NCBI GenBank assembly: GCA_016584305.1
Contig: JACEEZ010011758.1
Coordinates: 20,001-84,000, forward strand
DNA length: 64,000 nucleotides
Reading direction: 5' to 3'
Origin: Chionoecetes opilio
Lineage: Eukaryota > Arthropoda > Malacostraca > Decapoda > Majidae
Of this stretch, positions 1 through 11,654 are shown piece after piece. The notes beneath the pieces are model-generated. The model had not been told where the DNA came from. It saw nothing but the letters and a program-made list of their open reading frames with translations, and did not search any database. Made by a program: the position numbers and the translations under genes. Each line of letters starts with the position of its first letter. Position 1 is the stretch's first letter.

Positions 1-208
1 TTCACTGGATTTAAAATGCGGTAAGGGTAAATTAATAACATGTAAATATGTAGCTTTCTTATAATATATATTCTTTCTTTCACAGAATTAGGCTTGTACC
101 AAGAGTCAAGGCGACGAACGACGAGGTACCGACGATGGCTCGGTCGGGGCAGAGCCTTCAAATCGTTACCAAGAGTTGACAGGAAAGCAGGGTCGGTTGA
201 GGTATCAC
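1..208. other. Left flank with an inverted-repeat motif; no gene
   Basis: No coding signal. The stretch at about 91-135 (ggcttgtaccaagagtcaag and a following gacgaacgacgagg) recurs in inverted orientation at about 13862-13906, 13.8 kb away and just before the third Harbinger copy. The two could be the terminal repeats of one large old element enclosing everything between them, but I see no target duplication that proves this. Confidence 0.4.
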
Positions 209-479
209 TAGAGTACCTTGAATAATAAAGTAGTGACAACTCGATTTATGGGCGCCATCTTAATGCCAGGGCTTCTCTGTTCACTCTAGACCCGGGGAAG
301 TTCTCAAGGCATGGCCCCGCAGTATATATCATGTTATACATGTATAAAGGATATACTATTATCTTCCGAAATGTTTGTTCTATAAGATTATCACATAAAA
401 CACAGTAAAGCACATTAAATAAAGGTCATTATGAGACTGAAGCAATACACATGAACTTAAAATTCACTTAAAACTTAGG

Positions 480-2560
480 CACGGGCCTAGAGGTACGGCA
501 GGCGCGTCAAGGATACGGAAACACCATGCAGCCCGGAAGTGTTGAACACCCAACTCTGACTGACATCTTGGGGGCATTACGAGCACAGGCTGAAATGACA
601 CGGGCTCAAGGAGAACCATTGCCAGACAAACAGAAGCTGTTGACAGGTTGCACGCGGGTGGGGTGAAGGTTCGACGCCCAGGCAAGGCTGAAAAATGGGG
701 GTCGGGAAAACGAGCATAGGGAGAGTGTGAGCGGGTAGAAAAGGACACTAAACTTACACTGATAACCAGGGGTGAGCGGGTGAAAAGTGAAGTGAAAGTG
801 GGGTTTTCTAAGTGAAGTACCCACTAAGGGAGAGGTAAAAAGTTATGGCAAGTGATGAGTGAGCAGAAAAACCTGGTTTGTGGGTGATATATTTGGGCGT
901 GTGGCTAGCGCGGGGGCCGCGGCTTGTGACCCGGGGGTCGGGGTGTGATTGTGAAGGACGAAGTCTGGGGGAGAGCACGGCCGCGGCCTGTGAGTGTTGA
1001 GGTGGGGCGTGTTGTGAGTATAAGGAGAGCGTAGCCCGCCCCTCTCACTACCCACGCCACCTAGCTCACGAGGGGTCTCCGCCTCGTCGTGCGGGTACGA
1101 GTGAAACTCAGGAATGTGGCGATTTTTGCGACACAGGCCGCGGGAGCTGGATGGGGCCTGTGTCGTGGAAAGGCCTGTCGGGCCCGATTCGCGGCGCTGG
1201 CGAGCGGCGTAAAAGGTAGGAAGGGGCTTGGTGGTGGCCTGCGCGGCAGAAAAGGCGGGAAAAAGGCCTTGTTGGGGCCTGTGACGCCCAGACGGGTTAG
1301 GGTCAAGGGCCCACTGTGGAAGGGCAAGAAACCCGCTCACTTCGCCTCGGCATGGAACCACCGGAAGAAGAGGCGCCGCCGGAGAGAGCGTGGGAGGCCC
1401 CCAGGGCAAGCATTGGAGGCCTCGGAGCGCCAGGACGAAAAGGACGCACCTATACCTGCCTCCGCCGCGCTTTCGGGAGGATGGCGAGCGTTGAGCCACA
1501 CGTGCAGTGTGTGGGCCCGCCGAAGCTGGTGCGGTGGCAGTAACAGCTTGTTACGACGGGGGAGGATGCACCGTGCCCTCTACCAGGGAGAGCCAGCCAC
1601 AGCGTGTTGCTGTTTTAAACCCTGTCGCACCGTCACCGGCGCCTTGCAGTGGAGGGCATGGGGCCTGTCGGGAAGTCGTGGGCGCCTTTCCCGCGGAGAC
1701 TGGAGCAGGGGGAGCCGGGTTAGAGCTGCGGAGACCCAGTGGAATGTGGAGACTCCTGGGCCGTGGTTACCTCTGAGGGGAGCCAAGGGGTAGAGGAAGT
1801 TCCCCCGTTTGGGTTTGTGGCGCCTGGTTTAGGTTGCAGCGTGTTCCTGCTGGGGTGTCTCGCGTGGAAGAGGAGGGCGGCCTGGTGTGACTTTCCAAAA
1901 CTGCAGTGGCGGCTGGTGAATGGCGATGGAGGGACTTGCAGTTGTGAAGCTTTTGGGTGGTAATGTTTTTGTAAAAGGTGGTTTGTTTAATGATGGGGCG
2001 AGTGTCCTTCATTTAAGGATTTGTGTTATATGTGCAGTAGCCATGTATTATGATTTTTCTGTTTCTTTTTTAGTTTGGGCTGGCCGAGGTCGGCCAGTTT
2101 TTGTGAGGGAGGGCAGTGTACGAACGCGCTCCTGGAGAACTCTGGCTCAAGATCGGGGGGAGGCCGGGTTGCTTTGGGGCTGGCTGGCTGGGGGACGACG
2201 AGAACACGAGGAGACCCTCGACAGGGGCAAGGGGAAGGGCTGTGGTGGTTTTCACCAGAGAGCCAAGGGTAGAGGTAGTGTTCCCTGTGGCTAACGGCGC
2301 CCTTGGGGGGAAAGGTAGCAGCCGGCGCTGTGTCCCTGTGCGTGTGCGCAGGCGTGAACGTGGGCATGGGAAGGTGTCGTCTCCCGCATCGACAGGGTGT
2401 GGTGACTCTGGTATTGTATTAGACGCATCATGACTGCAGTGATAGTGGAGGAACATTTGTGACTGCGACAGTCGAGAAGTGACTGGGCCTATTCACGGTG
2501 GGCGTGATGTCTGTGTAGTACAGTATATAGTCTGGAAAAGGATGTTGATTGTGTTATTCC
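480..2560. other. GC-rich interior of foldback element i; no confident gene
   Basis: Roughly 2 kb of GC- and CpG-rich sequence, strikingly unlike the AT-rich surroundings. Several overlapping reading frames stay open because stop codons are rare in GC-rich DNA; none shows a recognisable domain. Part of it (about 1350-1690) has a diverged inverted copy at about 18870-19260, next to the CR1 ORF1, so at least this part is a dispersed repeat rather than a unique gene. Confidence 0.5.
1350..1690 (+). repeat. GC-rich dispersed repeat, copy 1
   Basis: Resembles the reverse complement of 18870-19260 over about 340 bp. Shared landmarks include tggaaccac.ggaagagg near the start and catggtctgtcgggaagtcg (exact form at 19 kb) near the end. 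The two copies show similar translated fragments such as WNH-R-K-R-R, but neither has a convincing open frame. It may be a retroelement 5' region, since the second copy abuts the start of the CR1 ORF1. Confidence 0.6.
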
Positions 2561-2763
2561 GCATGTGCCTGTGTGTGTGTCCCGTGGTGGTGAGTGCCAG
2601 TGTGGGAGCCCGTGCTCAAGGCCAAAGGGGGATTCATGTTTTGGGTCCCGGCTAAACACATACCCGGATTCAGCCCCTCATTCCCACGCGTGTGAGGCCA
2701 GCCCAGTGTGGGAGGCAGGTTAGTTGGGCGGCTGGGGGAGCGGGTTTTTTTTTTTTGTAACAA

Positions 2764-2890
2764 TATATATATATATATATATAATATTATATATTTTATA
2801 TATGAATATATATATATATATATATATTATAATATATATATATATATATATATAAAAAATATATATAAAAATATTTTATATATATATAAC
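2764..2890. repeat. (TA)n-rich microsatellite
   Basis: Imperfect TA dinucleotide tract following a T-run. It is one of many such tracts in the window, and reading frames across it are artefacts. Confidence 0.9.
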
Positions 2891-2940
2891 TTTTATTATC
2901 TATTTTTATAAAAGGGAAAAGAAAAAGTATTTGGTAACCC

Positions 2941-3110
2941 TCTCTCTCTCTCTCTCTCCATGAAAGGGAGGAGAGAGAGAGAGAAGAGGAGGAGAGAGAG
3001 AGAGAGAGAGGGGAGAGAGAGAGAGAGACGGAGAGAGAGAGAGAGAGGAGGGGGAAGGGAAAGAGAGGGAGCGAGAGGAGGGAAAGGAAAAGAAAGAGAG
3101 GAGAAGAGAG
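2941..3110. repeat. (CT)n then (GA)n microsatellite
   Basis: A short CT tract followed by a long interrupted GA tract that directly abuts the inner end of the right foldback arm at about 3112. In foldback element ii the same kind of tract abuts both inner arm ends. Confidence 0.9.
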
Positions 3111-3564
3111 AGGGGCGGCCGGCTCGGCGATTTTTTTAGTTAACGCTAATTTATGCATGGTACTACTGCATTTATCAGAAAAAAAAATTTTATAAATTTG
3201 GAAAGCTAATAAAATTATGTTTCTATTGATAGGTTTCATCTTATATGTTTTTCCCACAAAGTTTTACATGACGACGAGTTTAAGTGAATTTTAAGTTCAT
3301 GCATATTCTTCAGAGTCTCAAAAACGACCTTATTAATGTGTTTTTACTGTGCTTTATGTGATAATCTTATAGAAAAAACATTTCCCAAGATAACAGTATT
3401 CCCTTATACATGTTATAAATGATATACTGCGGGGGTCATGCCTTGAGATCTCGAACTTCCCTGGGTCTAGAGTGAAAGGAGAGGCCCTGGCATTAAGAAT
3501 GGCGCCCCAATAGCGCTTAACATAGGGCCTATGAATGGCGGTACCCTCTTATACAGAGACCCTA

Positions 3565-3926
3565 GGTATCACACGGCTGGTATTTGGTAACAGTGTTCCT
3601 CCAACGTCCCCTTTCCCTTTGGGATGACTTTAATGCGGATTTGCCCGTAAACTCATCAAAACAGCAACAAAAAGTTGCTCGTTTTGAAGTTGGTGAAATA
3701 TATATTTTTATGAAGTTAATTAACAGTAAAGGTGTGGAATTAAGGTAAACATGTCGGGTAAGAGAAACTTCTGGTGGTTCTGGCAGCGACCTTGATATGG
3801 CGGCAGAGTTTAGGCCCGTTTCACACTTCACGTTTTTGCTGTCCGTAGTCTCGTGCGTCCTTGTCATCGTGACTCACCAGTAACTTCACAGTGACGGTCC
3901 ACTCCCTGCTGTGTAGGTGTGGAACT
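3565..3926. mobile_element. Left part of a MITE-like element interrupted by foldback element ii
   Basis: The sequence from about 3811 (ggcccgtttcacacttcacg, then tttttgctgtccgt) reappears inverted at about 8538-8576. The two could be the ends of one short element into which foldback ii (3927-8367) was inserted. No clean target duplication was found for it. 3573-3810 shows nothing recognisable. Confidence 0.4.
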
Positions 3927-4371
3927 AGGTATCTATATGAAGATGGTACGCCATCATTGGCCCTATGTTACAACGGCTACACTTGGTCGCCATCTTAGCG
4001 CAAGGCCTCTTCGTTCACATCTAGAACCCGGAAGTTCTCAAGGCATTATCCGCAGTATATCATTTATAACATGTATAACGGATAGACTGTTATCTTCCGG
4101 AAATGCTTGTTCTATAAGATTTGTACATAAAAACTAGTAAACACATAATAGGTCATAGTCTGTACTCGAAGAAATATGATGAACTTAACGATTAACATCA
4201 CTTAAAACCGTCTTCATGTACCACTTCTGGACGAGCTTATCAGATGTGAGGATATCAATAGAAAGTAGAATTTGATTAGCTTTCACACTTTGTAGATTTC
4301 GTTTTCTGATACCATCAGTAAAACCATGCATAATTAGCGTAACCTAAATATATCGCCGCGTGGCCGATTCT

Positions 4372-4735
4372 CTCCTCTCTCTCTCTCTCCTCTGATTCTC
4401 TCTCGCTCTCTCCTCTTCTCTCTCCTCTCCTCACTCTCTCTCTCCTCTCTCTCTCTCTCCGTGAAAGAGAAAGAGAGGAGCGAGATATGGAGCGAGAAGT
4501 GTTACTAAAATACTTTTTCTATTTATATATATATATCATTTTATATATATGTATATGTATATCTGAGTATAGATATATAATATCTATTATATATATATCT
4601 ATATATATATATATATATATTATTATCTCTAGATATATATAGTATATATGTATACTGTATATATATATATATATAGAATATATAGTAATATATCTATAAT
4701 AATATAAGCGAAAGTGTGTGTATGTGTCTGTCTGT
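4372..4735. repeat. Microsatellite cluster: (CT)n, (TA)n, (CTGT)n
   Basis: Consecutive short tandem tracts of CT (to 4470), TA (about 4518-4690) and TCTG/CTGT (about 4726-4745). There is no coding content. Confidence 0.88.
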
Positions 4736-4919
4736 CTGTCTGTGTCCGCGATAGGTTCCCGTCCCCAGTGGCACAATCCCATCATATGGCACAGTTTTGG
4801 AACCGGGTCGACCAGGGGCACATTTTAAGCCCACTTATGAGATGATCCGATCACTTTTATTTTATTTTTATTTTTAGTAGCCTATTAGCGAGAATTGTGA
4901 AAAAAAGTGGGTTGCGAGA

Positions 4920-5215
4920 ATTGAGGAAACCTTGATGTAGGGTGATGGGTAATGGGTGAGTGAATGGGTGGGGAGATGGGTAATGGGTGTGGGGTGATGG
5001 GTGAGTGAATGGATGGGGGGTGATGGGTGATGGGTGAGGGAATAGGTGGGGGGTGATGGGTGATGGGTGAGGGAATAGGTGGGGGGTGATGGGTAATGGG
5101 TGAGTGAATGGGTGTGTGGTGAGTGAATGGGTGGGGGGTGATGGGTAATGGGTGAGTGAATGGGTGGGGGGTGATGGGAATGGATGAGTGAATGGGTTGG
5201 GGGTGATGTGAATGG
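4920..5215. repeat. Minisatellite of GGGTGATGGGTAATGGGTGAG-type units
   Basis: About 300 bp of variably sized units built from GGGTGAT, GGGTAAT, GGGTGAGTGAAT and GGTGGGG blocks, all G-rich on the plus strand. The lengthening and shortening between units indicate slippage and unequal exchange rather than a regular array. Confidence 0.85.
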
Positions 5216-5232
5216 GTTAAGGCGTTAATACA

Positions 5233-5291
5233 TACATTTCTACATCCATGATTTCAGGAAAGTTAGAAGGGGCTATCTGGAGAGTCTATGT
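5233..5291 (+). repeat. 60-bp block shared with 54189-54247
   Basis: The stretch beginning acatttctacatccatgatt, then ttcagga(a/g)gttagaaggggc, ending gagagtct, is nearly identical to one inside a Tigger-like element at 54.2 kb. Flanking sequence differs on both sides. Its identity is unknown. Confidence 0.7.
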
Positions 5292-5672
5292 TTGGTGGGC
5301 CTTCGGCCCACCAAACACAGGTGGTGGGCCGGCCCACCAATACCCTCCGTAGAGCTAGCCAAAAGTCCGCCCGAGGCGGCTTTGCGACTAGTATATATAT
5401 ATAAGTAGAAACAGTTTTTGGGTTACTCTCAACCGTTAAGCGGCTATTACACGGGCACTATTCTGCTCAGTGAGCAGATTTCACTGAGCAGTTTTGAGGA
5501 TTTTGCTCGATGAAAGCCTGTTTGGTTGAGCAAACAGAGAACTACTTCGAAGCTATTTTTGCTCGTCATTTGAGTGAGCAAAAACGTTTTCTGTTATAAA
5601 GGACCGAAATTAGTGGATGACTATATTATTTATTGCAAGATCATTTTCTCTAAACTCTCAAAAGACATCAAC

Positions 5673-5860
5673 ATGCCTGCTGACTGGACAGACGAGATGG
5701 AAAGCTTACTGATTGACTTAGTTCAGGCACATCCTACAATATGGAACATATATAGCCCTTTATTTGTTAAAAAAAACATTAAAAAAGAAAACATGCACCC
5801 TCAATGCCAGAAGCCTGACCTAAGTAATTTATTTACGGTGATACACAGGCGACAGGTGTG
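5673..5860 (+). pseudogene. MADF/Myb-like (Harbinger ORF2-type) fragment
   Basis: Starting at an ATG, the frame reads MPADWTDEMESLLIDLVQAH followed by PTIWN, which resembles the first helices of a MADF or Myb/SANT-like DNA-binding domain. Such a protein is the usual second gene of PIF/Harbinger elements, where it helps bring the transposase to the termini. After about 45 residues the frame loses similarity (lysine-rich, then unrelated). The same segment is present in copies B and C on the minus strand, so it is a fixed part of the non-autonomous family. It is truncated and unlikely to be functional. Confidence 0.6.
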
Positions 5861-6492
5861 TTGCGAGGCTGTACAGGTGTGTAGTGACAGGTGTGGTGTA
5901 TATGGTAAAGCGAGAGAGGCTAAGAGTGCAGTGTTAGCACCCGAGTGTGTGTGTCTGACCTAAAGAGCGAACGCGTAGTTCTCGTCCACTATAACGGCGT
6001 CAGCCTCCGTACCACCACGGCCACGGGTACGCGCGGGCCACAGTGGTCCATAAGAGCTACTCACGGGATTACAGGAAGTTTAAATAAATCAAAAGCCTTT
6101 GGCCTAATCAAAAAAACTTTCTTAATTTGGTATGTTGAATTGAAAGTAGTTAGTTTCGTACACTGATTTTGAGTATTTTCGTACATACCTGGTGTCATTT
6201 CGTAACTCTAGTAGTCAAGTTCAACTCTGCGCTGAGTGTACGAAACGACTATGGTTTCATATAGACTACGAAACAACTTTTGGTAATAATAGACGAGAGT
6301 TCGCGGTCGTTTCAGAGACACCAACTAATTTTGGTAAAACTTTGGAAAGAGTCCTTCCCCCTATCTTTTTTTTTTCTTCCCCATATAGCCAACAAGCTGG
6401 AGAACTGGCGGGAATACGGGGTTTTGGGTGAGGAAGCAATATAAGTGATTTATGGCTCCCAAAAAAATCATCAAAAGTCATATAAGTAAAAA

Positions 6493-7145
6493 TCTAACCT
6501 AACCTAACCTTAACCACAAAGTATACCTAACCTAACCTAACCTAACCTTAACCACAAAGTATACTAACGCTAACCTAACCTAACCTTAACCACAAAGTAT
6601 ACTAACCTAACCTAACCTTAACCACAAAGTATACCTAAACCTAACCTAACCTTAACCACAAAAGTATACCTAACCTAACCTAACCTTAACACACAAGTAT
6701 ACCTAACCTAACCTAACCTTAACCACAAAGTATACCTAACCTAACCTAACCTTCTAACCACAAAGTATACCTAACCTAACCTAACCTTACCACAAAGTAT
6801 ACCTAACCTAACCTAACCTTAACCACAAAGTATACCTAACCTAACCTTAACCACAAGTATACCTAACCTAACCTAACCTTAACCACAAGTATACTAACCT
6901 TAACCACAAGGTATACCTAACCTAACCTACCTTAACCACAAGTATACCTAACCTAACCTACCTAACCTTAACCACAAAGTATACCTAATCTACTAACTTA
7001 ACCACAAAGTATACCTACCTAACTAACCTTAACCACAAAGTATACCTGACCTTAACCACAAAGTATACCTAACCTTAACCACAAAGTATACCTAACCTAA
7101 CCTAACCTAACCTTAACCACAAAGTATACCTAACCTAACCTAACT
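6493..7145. repeat. Telomere-like tandem array in Harbinger copy A (CCTAA repeats plus spacer)
   Basis: About 650 bp of units of roughly 33 bp combining two or three CCTAA pentamers (complement of the arthropod telomeric TTAGG) with a constant CCTTAACCACAAAGTATA spacer. Unit length varies by gain or loss of pentamers. The spacer is the same sequence that occurs once at the array edge in copies B and C. Confidence 0.92.
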
Positions 7146-7370
7146 GGACTTAGAATTTTTTGAGGCACCTCATATTTCATAGCGGCCGTGTGGTAAAACC
7201 AAGGCTGAGCGCACGCTGGAACCTTTACAGATGTGAAGTACAATAAGCATACAATACAGTGCGGTAGTTCATTTCAGTCAAAGCCGAAAGGATGAGTTCC
7301 AAAGTATTTCCCTATTTTTTCTTGGCCTACAATAGGTGCTTGTTCTAATGGAGTTTTATTTTGCGCAACC
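7146..7370. other. Interior unique segment of Harbinger copy A
   Basis: About 225 bp between the two arrays, ending in ttcttggcctacaataggtg and tgcgcaa. Its end matches the segment just outside the arrays in copies B and C (aggccaagaaaaaatag, inverted), so the arrays grew within this region. There is no coding signal. Confidence 0.5.
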
Positions 7371-7403
7371 CCCCCCCCCCCCCCCCAAAAAATGTAATAA
7401 TGA

Positions 7404-7545
7404 AACTAACCTAACCTTATAGGTTTTAATGAAACTTAACCTAACCTTAAAGGTTTTAATGAAACCTAACCTACCTTAAGGTTTTAATGAAACCTAACCT
7501 AACCTTATAGGTTTGTAATGAAACCTAACCTAACTTTAACCACAA
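7404..7545. repeat. Short 30-bp-type tandem array in Harbinger copy A
   Basis: About four to five copies of a unit containing CCTAACCT and TATAGGTTTTAATGAAA, the reverse complement of the 30-bp unit massively expanded in copies B and C. It follows a C-run at 7371-7386 and precedes a T-run. Confidence 0.88.
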
Positions 7546-7546
7546 A

Positions 7547-7587
<41 letters not shown>

Positions 7588-7794
7588 GCAAAATAAAGCT
7601 ATCTCCATTACAACAAGCACCGCTTATTAGGAAGCGCTATGATCATTTGTATCATTACCGCACTCAGGTCTGTATGCATTTTGCTCATCAAAACACAGAT
7701 CACCGTGTAATAGTTTCGTTGAGCAGCTCAGTGAAATCTGCTCAGTGAGCAGCTGCTCACTGAGCAGAAAAGTGCCCGTGTAATAGCGCCTTTA

Positions 7795-7881
7795 CTCTCT
7801 CTCTCTCTCATATCTCTCGATCTCTCACTCATATCTCTTTTTCACTCATATATCTCTCTCTCTCACTCTCTCTTTCTCTTT

Positions 7882-7929
<48 letters not shown>

Positions 7930-7950
7930 GAGAAGAGAGAGAGCGGGGCC
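7795..7950. repeat. (CT)n / (GA)n microsatellite at foldback arm edge
   Basis: CT-rich tract (7795-7878) followed by GA tract (7883-7945), directly next to the inner end of the right arm of foldback element ii. Confidence 0.9.
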
Positions 7951-8367
7951 AACGCGGCGATTTATTTAGTTAACGCTAATTTATGCATGGTTCTACTGTA
8001 TGTATCAGAAATCGAAATCCATCAATGGAAAGCTAATAAAATTCTGCTTCTATTGATATCTCCCATCTTATAAGCTGTCCCACAAAGTGTTACATGACGA
8101 CGTGTTTTAAGTGAATGTTAAGTTCATCATATTTCTTCAGTCTCATAATGACCTTTATTTAATGTGTTTACTGTGTTTTATGTGATAATCTTATAGAACA
8201 AACATTTCCGAAGATAACAGTCTATCCTTTATACATGTATAACATGATATACTGTGGGGTCATGCCTTGAGAACTTCCCTGGGTCTTGGGTGAACGAAGA
8301 GGCCTTGGCGCTAAGATGGCGCCCACAAATCGAGTTGTCGCTACTCTATATATATAAGGTACTCCTA

Positions 8368-8940
8368 GTGTGAACTAGGCTCCGTGCGATTACCTGCTGG
8401 AGCAGTGGATGACGTCACTGACCTTGAGAGACGCGCGTCCCAAGCTCACATTATTCGGAGCTCCCAATTCTTTGTCCGGACTGGCGGGAGTGACGAGGTG
8501 GACGTCACTGTGACGTCACTGTAGCCACGCCCACGTAGACACGGACAGCAAAAACGGTGTAGTGTGAACCCCGCCTCTAACCAATGACCCGTACCCTGTT
8601 ACCCCGACCCACTTATATTTATTGTCACTCAAATCAGTTATTGCCACATATGTAATACCTATTAATCTTATACTTGTAATTAAATACTTATTGGGAAATA
8701 TCTTGTTAACATATATTAATCCCTCCAGATTAGGAATGTTAATCAAATTTCTCGAAGGTTGCGCGAAGACACGGGTGGATAACCCGTGTCCAAGGCTAAG
8801 GGAGGAAGTTAATTCTCATTTCGCTTTACCGCCTCACTCCGGGGGGGTTGACAAATTCTGTGACGTGTCGTATCGGCTCCCGACTGGGGTCAGAGAGGGA
8901 CATCGCGGTCATCAGTGTGTGTCCTTCAGTTCAACTGTGC
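8368..8940. other. Right part of MITE-like element and unassigned sequence; TGACGTCA motifs
   Basis: No gene is supported. 8538-8576 is the inverted partner of 3811-3850. The stretch contains closely spaced cAMP-response-type octamers or near matches (atgacgtcact near 8412, tgacgtcact near 8511). 8580-8940 looks unique but has only short frames. Confidence 0.4.
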
Positions 8941-8952
8941 TCATCTGTCCGT

Positions 8953-9099
8953 TTCTTCCTTCTCTCCTCTCTCCTCTCCTCTCTCTCTCATCTCTCTCTC
9001 TCTCTCTTCTCCTCTCTCTCTCTCTTCTCTCTCGTCTCCTCTCTCTCTCTCCTCTCTCTCTCTTCTCTCTCTCCTCTCTCTCTCTCTTCCTCTCTCTCT

Positions 9100-9156
<57 letters not shown>

Positions 9157-9318
9157 CTCACTCCTCTTCCCCTCTCTCTCTCTCCCTCTCTTCTCTGCTC
9201 TCCCCCCCCCCTCCTCTCTCTCTTCTCCTCTTCCTTCATCTCTCTCCCTCTCTCTGTCTCTCTTTCTCTCTCTCTCCATCTCTCCTCTCTCTCTCTCTCT
9301 TCTCTCTCCTCTCTCTCT

Positions 9319-9359
<41 letters not shown>

Positions 9360-9407
9360 TCCCTCCCTCTCCCTCCCTTCCTTCCTCTCTTCTCTCTCTC
9401 TCTCCAA
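8953..9407. repeat. (CT)n microsatellite, about 450 bp
   Basis: Interrupted CT/CTC tract. All three plus frames (Ser/Leu-rich) and minus frames (Arg/Glu-rich) are open across it, so these are not genes. Confidence 0.95.
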
Positions 9408-9477
9408 ACCAGAGTATAAAAAACATAATTAATTAGAATATGTATAACTTTTTTGTATGTCTCTGGAAATGGAATGT

Positions 9478-10405
<928 letters not shown>

Positions 10406-10801
10406 CCTCTTATCAGAGGCGGCTCGTGATAAAATAAAATGGAGGGACTGCAAGCTTTACACAACAGTAGGATACACAAATTTTACCCATCTCAGGTATG
10501 AGTTGTAGTTGATATTCACGGATTTCAGGGCATGGTAGTAGTGGTGGTGGTAGAAGGGATGGTGGGGGTGGTAGTGTTGTTAGTAGAGGGGATGGCTGTG
10601 GTGGTGATGGTAGAATTACAGTATTACTTGAAAATAAAGTCGGTACCGCTTGATTTCAGTCTTTCCATTTAATGTCAGCTGGGATAAGTTGATGTTTTGC
10701 ATATACTTCTCTGGATTTTCCATCGTCATAGGGTAATTAAAGAAAGCACGATTTTACCACGCCGTCTACACGCACTGTAAACACGAGAAGGACGAGACTT
10801 A

Positions 10802-11321
10802 AGGCCGGTTCCCATCAGCCCGCTTGTACGGCCGTCTTACAACAACACCGCGCAACAATGACGTCACCATCATCACCGCTTGAGTGGTATTTGTGGTAAC
10901 TGGGCACAGTTGGCAACTCCGCTCGAGCGGACACCGCCGAGCGGGAGAGATGACTTGAATTTAACTTTGTACGGCGGCCGTACAGCGGTACGGCGGTGCG
11001 GTAGACTTTGTTGTGACGTCATTGTGACGTCTTTGTTGTTGTATGGCGGCCGTACAAGCGGGAAGGTGGGAACCGGGCTTTACAACAACACCGCTCAACA
11101 ATGACGTCACCATCATCACCGCTTAAGTGGTATTTGTGGTAACTGGGCACACTTGGCAACTCCGCTCGAGCGGCACCGCCGAGCGGGAGAGATGACTTGA
11201 ATTTAACTTTGTACGGCGGCCGTACAGCGGTACGGCGGTGCGATAGACTTTGTTGTGACGTCATTGTGACGTCTTTGTTGTTGTATGGCGGCTGTACAAG
11301 CGAGAAGATGGGAACCGGGCT
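10802..11321. mobile_element. TTA-flanked MITE (Harbinger-like) with internal 247-bp tandem duplication
   Basis: Flanked by TTA (10799-10801 and 11322-11324). Ends are AGGCCGGTTCCCATCAGCCC on the left and, inverted, AGCCCGGTTCCCATCTTCTC on the right, with CGGCCGTAC palindromic sequence inside. The block 10833-11079 is repeated at 11080-11321, so the second unit has the interior and right end but no left end. Each unit carries TGACGTCA-type octamers (aatgacgtcacc and gtgacgtcattgtgacgtct). Confidence 0.82.
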
Positions 11322-11654
11322 TTAATTAGCTGCCTCGACTGCAGCTCTTTGTTTTCACAAGTGGCGCGGCGGTGGCGCAGACATGAATCGTACAGCAAAT
11401 ATGAAAGTAAAGGCGCTATTACACGGGCACTTTTCTGCTCAGTGAGCAGATTTCACTGAGCAGATTTCACTGAGCTGCTCAACGAAACTATTACACGGTG
11501 ATCTGTGTTTTGATGAGCAAAATGCATACAAATCTGAGTGCGGTTATGATACAAATTATCATAGCGCTTCCTAATAAGCGGTGTTTGTTGTAATGGAGAT
11601 AGCTTTATTTTGCGCAAAAAAAAAAAAAAAAAAAAAAGTATACTTTGTGGTTAA

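Larger units (their letters stand above)
209..3564. mobile_element. Long foldback element i, with 8-bp target duplication GGTATCAC
   Basis: The direct repeat GGTATCAC occurs at 201-208 and 3565-3572. Inside it the sequence at about 225-476 is the reverse complement of about 3271-3540; the right arm extends inward to about 3112, while the left arm is cut short at 476. The arms belong to the same family as the inverted arms at 3.9/8.3 kb, 39.2/41.5 kb and 58.8/59.5 kb. The interior holds a GC-rich island (about 860-2450), a (TA)n tract and a (GA)n tract. No transposase is recognised, so this is a non-autonomous element; an 8-9 bp duplication would fit MULE-like or hAT-like mobilisation. Confidence 0.7.
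5439..7791 (+). mobile_element. PIF/Harbinger-like element, copy A (TSD TTA)
   Basis: Target duplication TTA at 5436-5438 and 7792-7794, as expected for PIF/Harbinger (TWA). Terminal inverted repeats are AGCGGCTATTACACGGGCAC on the left and AGGCGCTATTACACGGGCAC (reverse complement of the right end), followed by palindromic CTGCTCAGTGAGCAG words at both ends. It holds a MADF/Myb-like coding remnant near the left end and two telomere-like tandem arrays. The same family recurs inverted at 11411-13630 and 13908-18481. No DDE transposase ORF is present, so it is non-autonomous. Confidence 0.88.
3927..8367. mobile_element. Long foldback element ii (about 4.4 kb, arms about 420 bp)
   Basis: The left arm (about 3930-4372) is the reverse complement of the right arm (about 7945-8367), sharing blocks such as cgccatcttagcgc, gttcacccaaga-like, and tgataccatcagtaaaacca-like sequence. 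Flanks show a near-direct repeat GTGTGGAACTA / GTGTGAACTA. The inner arm ends abut (CT)n (4373-4470) and (GA)n (7883-7950). It contains a (TA)n tract, a GGGTGAT-type minisatellite and a complete PIF/Harbinger element (5439-7791). No transposase of its own is recognised. Confidence 0.68.

Noticed and set aside
1089..1793. 234-codon frame in the GC-rich island
   Set aside because: No domain, overlapping open frames on both strands, and part of it is a dispersed repeat; GC-richness alone explains the lack of stops.
6493..7145. True chromosome end or telomere
   Set aside because: Units are interrupted by a fixed spacer and enclosed by transposon ends with a TTA duplication, so they are interstitial.
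3811..8576. Confirmed MITE with exact ends around foldback ii
   Set aside because: The inverted ends match, but the flanking trinucleotides (TTA and TAA) are not a direct duplication; kept only as a low-confidence feature.
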